Numbered from the stretch's first letter, positions 43,348 through 52,691 are shown. The stretch is DNA of 64,000 nucleotides from Chryseobacterium sp. OV279 (GCF_900128945.1 NZ_FQUD01000003.1:744001-808000); one strand, 5' to 3'. The notes: generated by a model from the sequence alone, not told the origin. Made by a program: numbers and translations.

Positions 43348-44169
43348 TTACTTTTCGGCACTTTCTTTCTGAACAGGACCTACCGTCACTTTTTCCTGAA
43401 CCTTAATAAAAGTCGGATCCATAATCGCCATCCGTTCGGCAATAGCCTTATACGTCGGATATTTTAAAATGGATGCTCTTCCGGACATTTCCCTGTAAAG
43501 CGTAAAACTCTTTCCTCCTGCTGTTTTCAGCTGTTTGGTAGTGGTGACATATCTTCCGATTAATTTGCTTTTAGCATCATAAATCTCAATATCTACAAAT
43601 GTCTTATCAGAAATGGTGTCTTCCGAGCCGAAACTTACGGGAAGATTCGTAAAATATCCTACCGGAACGCCATTGGACAGGATCTCTCCCACTTTATTGA
43701 CCTCGATATTCATTTTATCGATTTTGCTTCTGGTGGTGTAAGCATCTTTTGTCTTGGAATCCAGCTTTCTCTTGGGAACATTCTTAAAGATTTCATCTAA
43801 ATTTTTAATGTTGATCCCTTTATTATCGATGATTTTCAAGCCTTTGATCGAAGTATAAACCGCTGATTTTTCTTCTCCCGAAAATGCAGACGGAGAAATA
43901 TAATCCATTTCTATGATTTTATCCCTGTTATACACCCGATTCAGTTTAATATAACTGTCTCTTACAGAATCCACTATACTTTTATCAACAAACTCAATGG
44001 TATACATCGGGGTTTCATTGAGATCCAGGAAAGTATAGGTATTGGACTTATTGACGATCTTAGCGACATGAATTCCGTCCAGGCTTACAATTCCTCTTTT
44101 GGTTTTGAAATTCTGGGCGTTAGATAATATCCCCAGAACGGTAAAGAATATGATTGTACTTTTCTTCAT
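43348..44169 (-). CDS. Exported protein of unknown function
   Basis: A 273-residue protein with a signal peptide (1-18, SNA|QNF). The mature part is basic and β-rich (KRGIVSLDGIHVAKIVNKSN, then YTFLDLNETPMYTIEFVDKS), with a hinge around residue 110 and a second β-rich half (VGYFTNLPVSFGSEDTISDK). No domain was recognised. It has no transmembrane segment, so it is probably periplasmic or surface exposed. It lies convergent to the radical SAM gene and downstream of the atpC terminator. A promoter was not found. Confidence 0.72.
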   Translation of the reverse strand: MKKSTIIFFTVLGILSNAQNFKTKRGIVSLDGIHVAKIVNKSNTYTFLDLNETPMYTIEFVDKSIVDSVRDSYIKLNRVYNRDKIIEMDYISPSAFSGEEKSAVYTSIKGLKIIDNKGINIKNLDEIFKNVPKRKLDSKTKDAYTTRSKIDKMNIEVNKVGEILSNGVPVGYFTNLPVSFGSEDTISDKTFVDIEIYDAKSKLIGRYVTTTKQLKTAGGKSFTLYREMSGRASILKYPTYKAIAERMAIMDPTFIKVQEKVTVGPVQKESAEK

Positions 44170-44189
44170 AAAATCAGACTTTTACACAT

Positions 44190-44218
44190 AAAAAAAAGTG
44201 TAACCAAAGTTACACTTT
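44190..44218 (-). terminator. Terminator of atpDC
   Basis: AAAGTGTAAC (44195-44204) pairs with GTTACACTTT (44209-44218) through a 4-nt loop. On the minus strand a run of eight T follows. It lies 30 bp past the stop of atpC. Confidence 0.85.
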
Positions 44219-44247
44219 CTTGAAAATATATTTAGCTTTTCATTTAA

Positions 44248-44529
44248 TTATTCACAAAGGATGATTCCTTTATTATGATTAAATTCTACAACACCGCTTT
44301 TGATAGGATAAGAGAAAACTGACTCTTTATCATTTTCCTTAGTCAGGTTTTTAGCGTAAGCTTCTCCAACAGAATTGGTAAAAAGCTTCACCTTTCCCCC
44401 GATTAAAGAAGAAACAATTCCTGCGTGGTTTTTCATGATGTGAAATTCACCATTCTTTCCAGGCAATAATACTGATTCTACTTCTCCTTCAAAAACTACG
44501 TACTCTGGTGTTAAAATTTTTATATTCAT
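44248..44529 (-). CDS. atpC: F1Fo ATP synthase subunit epsilon
   Basis: A 93-residue subunit consisting of the N-terminal β-sandwich only: MNIKILTPEYVVFEGEVESV, then LLPGKNGEFHIMKNHAGIVS, the usual family start. The C-terminal helical hairpin of many bacterial epsilon subunits is absent, a normal state in Bacteroidota. Epsilon couples rotation in the central stalk and can inhibit ATP hydrolysis; loss of the hairpin removes one inhibitory mode. The gene follows atpD by 83 bp and is the last of the pair before a strong terminator. Confidence 0.95.
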   Translation of the reverse strand: MNIKILTPEYVVFEGEVESVLLPGKNGEFHIMKNHAGIVSSLIGGKVKLFTNSVGEAYAKNLTKENDKESVFSYPIKSGVVEFNHNKGIILCE

Positions 44530-44612
44530 ATTTCTTAGATTAAAGAGAAAAGAGAAAAGAAAAAAGAATTAGACAGTGTCTTTACTCTTTTTTCTTTATT
44601 CTATTTATCTAG

Positions 44613-46262
<1,650 letters not shown>

Positions 46263-46336
46263 GGAATGATAAAAAATAACAAATTATCTGCAAAATTCCA
46301 GATTTTCTTATCTGATCCTGCAATTTCTGATGGTCT

Positions 46337-46384
46337 AATCATTCAATTATCGAATTAACAAATCAACACATCACCGAATCGGCA
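46337..46384. repeat. Six-unit degenerate 8-bp array (AATYNNCN type)
   Basis: Units in exact 8-bp phase: AATCATTC, AATTATCG, AATTAACA, AATCAACA, CATCACCG, AATCGGCA. Confidence 0.75.
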
Positions 46385-46417
46385 CCTCAAAACTCGTCCT
46401 ATTCAAAATAAAGGTTT

Positions 46418-46425
46418 TATATTTG
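46418..46425 (+). promoter_or_regulatory. Promoter -7 box of ribF
   Basis: TATATTTG, exact match to TAnnTTTG, 18 bp before the TTG at 46444. It overlaps an alternative in-frame TTG at 46423, which can therefore not be the start. Confidence 0.65.
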
Positions 46426-46443
46426 CAGTCAAATTTTTCCGTT

Positions 46444-47364
46444 TTGAAAGTTTTCAAGAATTTTAAAGATTATTCCTCTCAAAAGCCTTTAGCACTGTCT
46501 TTAGGAATGTTTGACGGAGTACATCTCGGGCATAAAAGTATCATCGACGAACTGATAAAAGTAGGTTCAGAGAATAATCTGGAGACAGCTATCCTTACTT
46601 TTTGGCCGCATCCGCGATTTGTTTTTAACCCAAATGAAGATCTGAAGCTTCTCAATACGGTAGATGAAAAGAAAGAACTGATCGAAAAATACAACATCGA
46701 TCATTTATTCCTGAAAGAATTTGATGATGAATTCAGAAACCTTACCGGAGAAGAGTTTGTACGTCAGATCCTGATAGACAAACTGAATGTGAAATACCTT
46801 ATTATAGGATATGACCATTCGTTCGGAAAAAATAAAAGCGGGAATTTCGAACTTCTTCAAAAACTGTCCAAAGAACTGGACTTCGATGTGGAACAGATGG
46901 AAGCCATCAATATCCACGAAAACAATATCAGTTCAACCAAAGTACGTAATGCCCTTCTGACCGGTAATATTAAAGCAGCCAATGAAATGCTGGGTTACTC
47001 CTACTCTGTCTCCGGAACTGTAGTTCACGGAAAAAAGCTCGGAAGAACCATCGGCTATCCTACGGCTAATATTGATACAGAATCCATTAAACTTCTTCCT
47101 AAAAAAGGCGCTTACATTGTAGAAACAAAAGTAAAAGGCCAACAATATAAAGGAATGCTGAGCATTGGCACCAATCCTACGGTGAATGGTGAAAAGCTAA
47201 CCGTTGAAGTTTATATCCTTGATTTTGACGGAGATATTTATGATGAAAGAATCACGGTAAGATTCAGAGATTTTCTCCATGATGAAATCAAATTTGAAGG
47301 TCTTGAAAAACTGATCGAGAGACTGGATGAAGATAAAAGATTAACTGAAGAGTTTAATTTCTAA
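46444..47364 (+). CDS. ribF: Bifunctional riboflavin kinase / FAD synthetase
   Basis: A 306-residue enzyme from a TTG start (LKVFKNFKDYSSQKPLALSL). The FAD synthetase half has GMFDGVHLGHKSI (21-33) with the nucleotidyltransferase HxGH-like HLGH, and IIGYDHSFGKNKSGNFELLQ. NISSTKVRNALLTGNI links to the kinase half, which shows the flavokinase motif GRTIGYPTANI and MLSIGTNPTVNGEKLTVEVY. It converts riboflavin to FMN and then FAD. The TTG is chosen because the alternative seven codons upstream lies inside the -7 box. It stands alone and ends at a strong bidirectional terminator. Confidence 0.95.
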   Translation: MKVFKNFKDYSSQKPLALSLGMFDGVHLGHKSIIDELIKVGSENNLETAILTFWPHPRFVFNPNEDLKLLNTVDEKKELIEKYNIDHLFLKEFDDEFRNLTGEEFVRQILIDKLNVKYLIIGYDHSFGKNKSGNFELLQKLSKELDFDVEQMEAINIHENNISSTKVRNALLTGNIKAANEMLGYSYSVSGTVVHGKKLGRTIGYPTANIDTESIKLLPKKGAYIVETKVKGQQYKGMLSIGTNPTVNGEKLTVEVYILDFDGDIYDERITVRFRDFLHDEIKFEGLEKLIERLDEDKRLTEEFNF

Positions 47365-47371
47365 AAAATAT

Positions 47372-47406
47372 AAAAAAAGCCGGCTTATCATATAAGCCGG
47401 CTTTTT
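47372..47406. terminator. Bidirectional terminator between ribF and a convergent gene
   Basis: AAAAAGCCGGCTTA (47375-47386) and TAAGCCGGCTTTTT (47393-47406) form a long GC-rich stem with T-tracts on both strands. Confidence 0.9.
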
Positions 47407-47413
47407 ATCAGGT

Positions 47414-47878
47414 TTATTTTAATATTTTTAAGTAAACCTTCTGCGTTTCGTTATTTAATGTCACCGTAGGGAACTGTTTATCGTGATCTATAAATATATC
47501 TCCTTTTTCATTCGACTTTCCATTTCCATCAGAATCCCAGTCAAGGCTTATGTAATATTTAACAGCCCCAGTAGGTTTTGGACTAATACGGCTTTCTGCG
47601 TCCTTTGGTACAGGTAAATCAATCGTGAAAGGAATTGATTTTTGTTCAAATTCTTTTTCCGTGATTAATGTGGCAGGAGCATCAGCTAGATTGGGATCGG
47701 CTCCGTATAAACTTACTTTCAATTTTGGATTTTTAATCGTAAAATTCTCTGTTCCTGAGAATTCTATTTTTACAGTATTGGAATCTGCACTGGCTGTGTT
47801 ATTTTTTTTATCTACTGTATTACAGCTTAATAACGTCAATGTACCTGCTATAGCAAGCAATGAAAAATAGTTTCTCAT
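47414..47878 (-). CDS. Putative lipoprotein of unknown function
   Basis: A 154-residue protein. The signal MRNYFSLLAIAGTLTLLSCN has the lipobox LLSC (cysteine 19). The mature part is a small β-rich domain with VKIEFSGTENFTIKNPKLKV, then LDWDSDGNGKSNEKGDIFID; the DSDGNGKS segment resembles a calcium-binding loop (DxDxNG). It ends NNETQKVYLKILK. No family recognised. It is monocistronic and convergent to ribF. Confidence 0.74.
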   Translation of the reverse strand: MRNYFSLLAIAGTLTLLSCNTVDKKNNTASADSNTVKIEFSGTENFTIKNPKLKVSLYGADPNLADAPATLITEKEFEQKSIPFTIDLPVPKDAESRISPKPTGAVKYYISLDWDSDGNGKSNEKGDIFIDHDKQFPTVTLNNETQKVYLKILK

Positions 47879-47985
47879 AATATTTTGATTTTTGGTTAAT
47901 CCTAATTTTGATTAAAAATATTAATAACAAACTTCATACCTCACCCCTATGAGAAAAAAAAAATTTAATTTCTCTCTTCCTTACC

Positions 47986-48339
47986 TTATGAATTATTGAT
48001 CGATTCCTGAACCTTCTTAGTCAGAGATTTAAATACCAGATCATAAGACTGATCAATCATTTTAAAGATCAAATCTCTTTTCAAACCGTCTAACAACACT
48101 GAATTCCAGTGGGTTTTATTCATGTGAAAGGCACCGGTGATCTGTGGATGCTGCTCGCGGAGTTCTGCGCTCCATTCAGGATCGGTTTTTACATTAATTC
48201 CTAATGGCTGTCTCTCCAGTCCCATCAGTAAAAACATTTTCGTCCCTACTTTCATGACAAGGGTTTCATTATCAAAAGGAAAAGTTTCTGTAACTCCTTT
48301 TTTGGCAAGACAATAGTCTAGAATTTCGTTGGCATCCAT
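47986..48339 (-). CDS. MmcQ/YjbR-family protein
   Basis: A 117-residue protein of the MmcQ/YjbR (CyaY-like fold) family. Seen: MDANEILDYCLAKKGVTETF, PFDNETLVMKVGTKMFLLMG, the HPQITGAFHMNKTHWNSVLL motif near residue 75 and the terminal FKSLTKKVQ. These small proteins are sometimes annotated as DNA-binding. Their true role is unknown. The open frame continues 12 codons upstream, but the sequence there is part of an AGTAATG-type repeat, so the ATG at 48339 is chosen. Confidence 0.86.
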   Translation of the reverse strand: MDANEILDYCLAKKGVTETFPFDNETLVMKVGTKMFLLMGLERQPLGINVKTDPEWSAELREQHPQITGAFHMNKTHWNSVLLDGLKRDLIFKMIDQSYDLVFKSLTKKVQESINNS

Positions 48340-48349
48340 GGTTTTTATA

Positions 48350-48424
48350 AGTAATGAGTAATAGGTAATGAGCAATTGCTATGCTGAGCGTCTTTTGTTT
48401 TATATATATGATAAGTGAGTAATG
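48350..48424. repeat. 7-bp array (AGTAATG type) with a partial REP half-site
   Basis: 48350-48377 is AGTAATG, AGTAATA, GGTAATG, AGCAATT in phase. ATGCTGAGCG (48381-48390) matches the inner half of the palindromic repeats at 49.9 and 52.5 kb. ATAAGTG, AGTAATG follow at 48411-48424. Confidence 0.65.
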
Positions 48425-48494
48425 ATCGTTGATATTAATTTCAAATTTAGTAAATTTAAGAAAGAAAATACTATCCATACAAATCACAACTATT

Positions 48495-49154
48495 ATGAAA
48501 GCTTTAGTTATTGGTGCTACGGGCGCTACAGGAAAAGATCTGGTGAAACAACTGCTTAATGACAAGGAGTTTGAAGAAGTCGATATTTTTGTCAGAAAAC
48601 CTGTAGATGTTCAAAATGACAAGCTTAAAGTGCATGTAGTCAACTTTGAACATCCTGAAGAATGGAAAGACAAAGTGAAAGGCGATGTTGTGTTTTCATG
48701 TCTGGGTACTACGCTTAAAGATGCCGGCAGCAAGGAAGCGCAAAGGAAAGTAGATTTCGGTTATCAGTATGAATTTGCCAAGGCGGCCAAAGAAAATGAT
48801 GTGGAAGATTATGTCCTCGTATCAGCCTACGGAGCCAATCCTACCTCTAAGATATTCTATTCCAAGATGAAAGGGGAACTTGAAGAAGCTGTCAAACAAC
48901 TGCATTTTACGAAGATTACTATTTTTAAACCCGGAATGCTGGAAAGAAGAGATTCAGGAAGAACAGGAGAAGTCCTGGGCAGCAGAATTATAAAATTCGC
49001 AAATAAACTTGGTCTGTTGGAAAGTCAAAAACCTTTGCCTACAGATATTTTGGCCAAAGCCATGATCAATTCTTCTAAAATAAAAAGTAATGGCTATTCC
49101 AGTATTAAACTGGGAAATATATTTTGTTTTGCGGATAAGAAGGTTGAAAATTAG
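48495..49154 (+). CDS. NAD(P)-binding atypical SDR (NmrA/HTATIP2-like)
   Basis: A 219-residue protein starting MKALVIGATGATGKDLVKQL, with the GxxGxxG dinucleotide motif at 7-13. DVVFSCLGTTLKDAGSKEAQ and YVLVSAYGANPTSKIFYSKM-like segments, with YSKMKGELE holding the YxxxK, show an atypical SDR of the HTATIP2/oxidoreductase group. Such proteins bind NAD(P) and may be reductases or sensors; a substrate is not evident. The frame is open 22 codons upstream, but the sequence there (ILISNLVNLRKKILS) is not typical of the family. The gene is divergent from the MmcQ gene and is followed by the His-ladder lipoprotein on the same strand. Confidence 0.83.
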   Translation: MKALVIGATGATGKDLVKQLLNDKEFEEVDIFVRKPVDVQNDKLKVHVVNFEHPEEWKDKVKGDVVFSCLGTTLKDAGSKEAQRKVDFGYQYEFAKAAKENDVEDYVLVSAYGANPTSKIFYSKMKGELEEAVKQLHFTKITIFKPGMLERRDSGRTGEVLGSRIIKFANKLGLLESQKPLPTDILAKAMINSSKIKSNGYSSIKLGNIFCFADKKVEN

Positions 49155-49297
49155 GATTGCGGGTTAATAAAAATGATTTATACTTATTAAATTGCAGTAT
49201 TTTTTCATAAATATTTCATTTTAGATTTAAAATAAAGACAATATATCACTAAATACATCATTTTATTACGAAATAAATATACCTCATTATTATAATG

Positions 49298-49305
49298 TAT
49301 ATTTG
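49298..49305 (+). promoter_or_regulatory. Promoter -7 box of the His-ladder lipoprotein
   Basis: TATATTTG, exact TAnnTTTG match, 18 bp before the ATG at 49324. It overlaps an in-frame TTG at 49303, ruling that out as the start. Confidence 0.6.
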
Positions 49306-49323
49306 TTCGAATTTAAAAACAAA

Positions 49324-49812
49324 ATGATGAGAAATTTATTTTTAGCAACTGCTGCAGTTGTGGCACTAAGTCTGTGGTCCTGTAAAAATGATAATTCCGC
49401 AGCAATAGAAAAAGAATTATCTGAAGCACACATTAAGCTGGAAGCTGAGCACAAAGTACTTGAAGATTCCCATTCGAAGATGGAAAAACAGCATGAGGAA
49501 TTTAATAAGATTCATAGCGCATTAAAAGAACCTGAAACAAGTGAGCACAACAAAACAGAAGCTGCTCACCAGACTATTTTGAAAAATCATGCGGCACTCA
49601 TAGCCAGTCATTCAAAAATTATAGCGCAACATGATGCACTTGAAAAGAAACATAAAGAAGGGAAACTGGCTTTAGACCAATTAATGATCGATCATGATAA
49701 GATGACTAAAGAAGATCAGGTGATATTCGCTGAACATAAAAAATTGGAGAATGAGCACAGCCTTATCTTACAACAGGATGAGAAGATCAAAAAAGAAGAT
49801 CAGCTGAAATAA
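49324..49812 (+). CDS. Lipoprotein with a heptad-spaced histidine ladder (coiled coil)
   Basis: A 162-residue protein. The signal MMRNLFLATAAVVALSLWSC has lipobox LWSC with cysteine 20. The mature part is one long charged helix with no Pro except at about 70. Histidines stand at 36, 43, 50, 57, 64, then 75, 82, 89, 96, 103, 110, then 124, 138, 145. Spacing is 7 throughout apart from one 11 (a 7+4 shift) at 64-75 and two 14s. Placed on a coiled coil, this puts all His in one stripe, with Leu/Ile/Met at intermediate positions. The stripe could bind metals such as Zn, Cu or Ni, or sense pH. No family recognised. The gene is followed by a REP palindrome. Confidence 0.8.
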   Translation: MMRNLFLATAAVVALSLWSCKNDNSAAIEKELSEAHIKLEAEHKVLEDSHSKMEKQHEEFNKIHSALKEPETSEHNKTEAAHQTILKNHAALIASHSKIIAQHDALEKKHKEGKLALDQLMIDHDKMTKEDQVIFAEHKKLENEHSLILQQDEKIKKEDQLK

Positions 49813-49829
49813 CCGTTTCATAACAAATA

Positions 49830-49910
49830 AACGCTTCGACTCCGCTCAGCGTGACAGTAAAAAATACATACGGTATTAGATTTTGTCATGCTGAGCGGAG
49901 TCGAAGCGTT
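49830..49910. repeat. REP-like palindrome, 27-bp arms
   Basis: The left arm begins at 49830 with AACGCTTCGACTCCGCTCAG and ends GTGACA; the right arm 49884-49910 begins TGTCATGCTGAGCGGAGTCG. Arms match at 26 of 27 positions, the exception giving a G-U pair. The 27-nt spacer is AT-rich. It lies between convergent genes and may also stop transcription. A relative is at 52508-52590. Confidence 0.9.
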
Positions 49911-49927
49911 ATTGTATAGCTTTTATC

Positions 49928-50503
49928 TTACTTCAGATACTTTGTAACCGCGTCGTCAGTAGGTTTTGTTGTGCTGATGAAGGTATCAACCAGTTTTCCG
50001 TTTTCATCGATCAGAAACTTCGTAAAGTTCCATAGGATCGTGGTATTTTTCACTCCGTTTAATTCTTTCTCCGTTAGGTACTTGAAAATTGGGGCGGTAT
50101 CATCTCCTTTTACAGAAACTTTTGCAGCCAATGGAAATGTAACGCCATAATTTTTCTGGCAGAATGCTCCGATTTCGGTATTGGTTCCAGGCTCCTGTCC
50201 TCCAAAATTATTGGCTGGAAATCCTACAATGACCAATTTGTCTTTATATTCTTCATACACTTTCTCCAGATCTGCATACTGTGGCGTAAATCCACATTCT
50301 GATGCTGTATTTACAATAAGGATTTTTTTTCCTTTAAAATCGGCAAAGTTGATTTCGCTGCCGTCAAGGCTTTCAACTTTGAAGTCATATATTGTTTTTC
50401 CCATAAGTTCATTGGTTTTAGCTTGAGAAACTTCGCTTTTCTGATTGATACAGCTCTGTAAAAATGCCACAGTGGAAAGCAGCCATAAGAAAATATTTTT
50501 CAT
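49928..50503 (-). CDS. Glutathione-peroxidase-family lipoprotein
   Basis: A 191-residue thiol peroxidase. The signal MKNIFLWLLSTVAFLQSCIN has lipobox LQSC (cysteine 18). The Gpx core has the peroxidatic cysteine at 70 in VNTASECGFTPQYADLEKVY (Cys, not selenocysteine), GFPANNFGGQEPG with the conserved Gln, and ILWNFTKFLID with the Trp-Asn pair. Gpx-like enzymes reduce hydroperoxides, in bacteria usually with thioredoxin. The lipid anchor would hold it in the periplasm. It is monocistronic and convergent to the His-ladder lipoprotein, with a palindrome between. Confidence 0.92.
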   Translation of the reverse strand: MKNIFLWLLSTVAFLQSCINQKSEVSQAKTNELMGKTIYDFKVESLDGSEINFADFKGKKILIVNTASECGFTPQYADLEKVYEEYKDKLVIVGFPANNFGGQEPGTNTEIGAFCQKNYGVTFPLAAKVSVKGDDTAPIFKYLTEKELNGVKNTTILWNFTKFLIDENGKLVDTFISTTKPTDDAVTKYLK

Positions 50504-50587
50504 TTCTTTACAATTTAGTTGGCAGTTTTGCCGGAGTTATTTAACCTTAATGAAACAGCAACCGTTTCACTAAGTAAATATATTTAA

Positions 50588-51250
50588 TTAAAACTTAAAA
50601 ATATTGGTCGGAAATACTTTATTGACGTCAATTCTATTCAGGATCATCATATAATCACCGTCTTTTTTGGTGCTTGAAGATTCTATTCTGAAAGCCATGA
50701 CCAGGTTTCCTACTTTTTTATAATCCGAGTAGATCAGCGTATCATCTTTTTTAACTTCTTTTAAAAGCATAAACGTTTTAACGTCAAAATAATAGATGTT
50801 CTTATTGACATTTTTCGTCAGTTCTACCTTATGACAGTAGATCTCTCCTACTTTTTCTTTTCCAAGATATTTGGCATCAAATCCTTTGCTTTCCCAGTCG
50901 ATGAAATCATTATCAAAACTTTCTGAAACATATTCAGGGTATTCCTGAAGCTTGTTGGTCGCATAATTCATGGCATATCCCTTCGTTCCGTCAAAGCCTT
51001 CAATCGCCGTTTCTTTTCCGCTGATGCTGATCACCGTTTTGGTCAGATTGGGACGCTGCTGGTAAATTTTAATAGGATATTCATCTTTGATTCCTAAAAT
51101 CACTTTTCCCTGTAACAGTACTGAATTCAATAGTTTCCAATTCGTCAGTCCTCCGGACAGTTCTATATTCCTGTCTATAATTTCTTTTGCCGTCTGAGAA
51201 TACAGTGAAGTGGTAAGCGTTAAAAGGACTAAGTATATTATTTTTTTCAT
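50588..51250 (-). CDS. Exported LolA-like/outer-membrane lipoprotein-sorting-type protein
   Basis: A 220-residue exported protein with a signal peptide (1-18, LYS|QTA). TAKEIIDRNIELSGGLTNWK begins the mature part, followed by a LolA/LolB-like half-barrel (VLLQGKVILGIKDEYPIKIY, then AIEGFDGTKGYAMNYATNKL) ending MMILNRIDVNKVFPTNIF. This resembles proteins annotated as outer-membrane lipoprotein-sorting. Whether it moves lipoproteins or only shares the fold is unknown. Its ATG overlaps the stop of the upstream small gene by 4 bp (ATGA), so the two are co-translated. Confidence 0.78.
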   Translation of the reverse strand: MKKIIYLVLLTLTTSLYSQTAKEIIDRNIELSGGLTNWKLLNSVLLQGKVILGIKDEYPIKIYQQRPNLTKTVISISGKETAIEGFDGTKGYAMNYATNKLQEYPEYVSESFDNDFIDWESKGFDAKYLGKEKVGEIYCHKVELTKNVNKNIYYFDVKTFMLLKEVKKDDTLIYSDYKKVGNLVMAFRIESSSTKKDGDYMMILNRIDVNKVFPTNIFKF

Positions 51251-51642
51251 TTATTTCTTTTAAAATAATGGTCTAAAGAAGGTCTGAAAATAAATTTCGA
51301 TTCATTCTGTTTCTTTTTGGGCACCAGATTTCCATTTACTTTAGTGAAAACAGTCCCCAGATCTTCTTTAAAATCTAATGGTTTTGCAAGATATACTATT
51401 TTATTTTCAAATTTATAATTAATAGGATCTTTTATACTTTGCTGTTGAGACGGTATCGTTAAATACGAAGGATAGATTTTGTTATTTTTAAATTCCAGCA
51501 CAAGAAATGTGTAGATATCGATCGCTCCATTTGTTGTTGCCTGACATCTATGATTCATTTGGGCATAGAATTTTTTATTATTCAAGTTCTGGCATTTCAG
51601 ATTTGAACAGCAAAACAATACTATTAAAAATAAAATCCTCAT
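51247..51642 (-). CDS. Small exported protein of unknown function
   Basis: A 131-residue protein with a signal peptide (about 1-17, SNLKC|QNL; the lipobox is not convincing, though a Cys sits at 17). The mature part is β-rich and basic (YTFLVLEFKNNKIYPSYLTI, then PINYKFENKIVYLAKPLDFK), with an asymmetric C-terminus of aromatic and basic residues. No domain recognised. It is the first gene of a pair with the LolA-like protein, driven by a well-formed promoter 21 bp upstream. Confidence 0.7.
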   Translation of the reverse strand: MRILFLIVLFCCSNLKCQNLNNKKFYAQMNHRCQATTNGAIDIYTFLVLEFKNNKIYPSYLTIPSQQQSIKDPINYKFENKIVYLAKPLDFKEDLGTVFTKVNGNLVPKKKQNESKFIFRPSLDHYFKRNK

Positions 51643-51662
51643 GTATAGCCTGTATATTCATT

Positions 51663-51694
51663 CAAATATAAGAGGAATTGGGCAAAAAAACAAA
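51663..51694 (-). promoter_or_regulatory. Promoter of the small protein/LolA-like pair
   Basis: Minus-strand TATATTTG (complement 51663-51670) with TTTG (complement 51691-51694) 20 bp upstream, matching both the -7 and -33 boxes of Bacteroidota promoters. Confidence 0.7.
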
Positions 51695-51736
51695 AGCGCT
51701 GAGTGCAGGTAATGTTAATCTTTTCCCAATCTATTT

Positions 51737-52459
51737 TTAAATTAATTTCCGTGCTTTTTCCAGATCTTCGGGTGTATCGATTCCTACTCCGATGAAATTG
51801 GTTTCTATCAGTTTGATTTTCATTCCATATTCAAGATAACGGATGCATTCTATCTTTTCTGATATTTCCAGCGGTTTCATTTCCAGTTTCGAGAACTGAA
51901 GCAGTGCATGTTTTCTGAAAGCGTAAACTCCGATATGCTTAAAATAACTCACATTGTAAGAAACTTCCCTGTGGAAAGGAATCGCGGAGCGGCTGAAATA
52001 CAGTGCAAACCCATTGTTATCCGTAATGACTTTGACATTATTCGGGTTTTCGATTTCTTCTTTTTCCGTCAGTTTGATTTTTAAGGAAGCCAGAGAAATT
52101 TCCTGGTTGTCATCATCTCTGAATACGTCGATAAGCTGTCTCAGAGGCTCTAATTTAAGGAAAGGTTCATCGCCCTGAACATTGATCACAATATCACAAT
52201 CGATGTTCTGTACGGCCTCTGCAATACGGTCACTTCCCGTTTCATGCTGTCCGGTCATCACGGCTTTTCCTCCGTTTTTCACGATTTCTTCAAAAATAAT
52301 TTCTGAATCCGTAGCTACAAATACTTCATCGAACAGTTCCGTCTCCACAACATTTTTATATGTTGTTGTAATAACGGTTTTATCTCCCAACATCTGCATC
52401 AGCTTTGCCGGAAAACGGCTTGCTTCGTAACGCGCAGGAATGACAGCTATGATTTTCAT
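51737..52459 (-). CDS. kdsB: 3-deoxy-manno-octulosonate cytidylyltransferase (CMP-Kdo synthetase)
   Basis: A 240-residue nucleotidyltransferase that activates Kdo with CTP for lipopolysaccharide. It starts [20 protein letters not shown], followed by [31 protein letters not shown] and NVQGDEPFL, then [20 protein letters not shown] and [15 protein letters not shown], all family hallmarks. The end is [17 protein letters not shown]. Partner kdsA lies at 27.7 kb. The gap upstream (52460-52691) is filled with a REP palindrome and an 8-bp array pair, and no promoter consensus was found there. Confidence 0.96.
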   Translation of the reverse strand: MKIIAVIPARYEASRFPAKLMQMLGDKTVITTTYKNVVETELFDEVFVATDSEIIFEEIVKNGGKAVMTGQHETGSDRIAEAVQNIDCDIVINVQGDEPFLKLEPLRQLIDVFRDDDNQEISLASLKIKLTEKEEIENPNNVKVITDNNGFALYFSRSAIPFHREVSYNVSYFKHIGVYAFRKHALLQFSKLEMKPLEISEKIECIRYLEYGMKIKLIETNFIGVGIDTPEDLEKARKLI

Positions 52460-52507
52460 TGATTATAAATTAATATTATGACGATAAGTTACTGTTTGGT
52501 TTTCAAA

Positions 52508-52590
52508 AACGCTTCGACTGCGCTCAGCGTGACACTGCTAATGCTAACAATTGACTATAACGGTGTCATGCTGAGCGAAGTCGAAGCATC
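52508..52590. repeat. REP-like palindrome, 28-bp arms
   Basis: Left arm 52508-52535 (begins AACGCTTCGACTGCGCTCAG) and right arm 52563-52590 (begins GTGTCATGCTGAGCGAAGTC) pair over 28 bp with a few mismatches. It is the same family as 49830-49910. Confidence 0.88.
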
Positions 52591-52601
52591 TATTTATTTT
52601 T

Positions 52602-52684
52602 AATGTAACAATGTATCAATCTAACAGTTTACCAATATTGTAAGTACTGGAATTGTTATATTGATACATTGCTATACTGTTATA
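52602..52684. repeat. Facing pair of degenerate 8-bp arrays
   Basis: Left units AATGTAAC, AATGTATC, AATCTAAC, AGTTTACC (52602-52633). Right units TTGTTATA, TTGATACA, TTGCTATA, CTGTTATA (52653-52684) in the opposite sense. TAACAATGTATCAATCTAAC can pair with the right arm almost throughout. Confidence 0.8.
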
Positions 52685-52691
52685 TTAAAAA

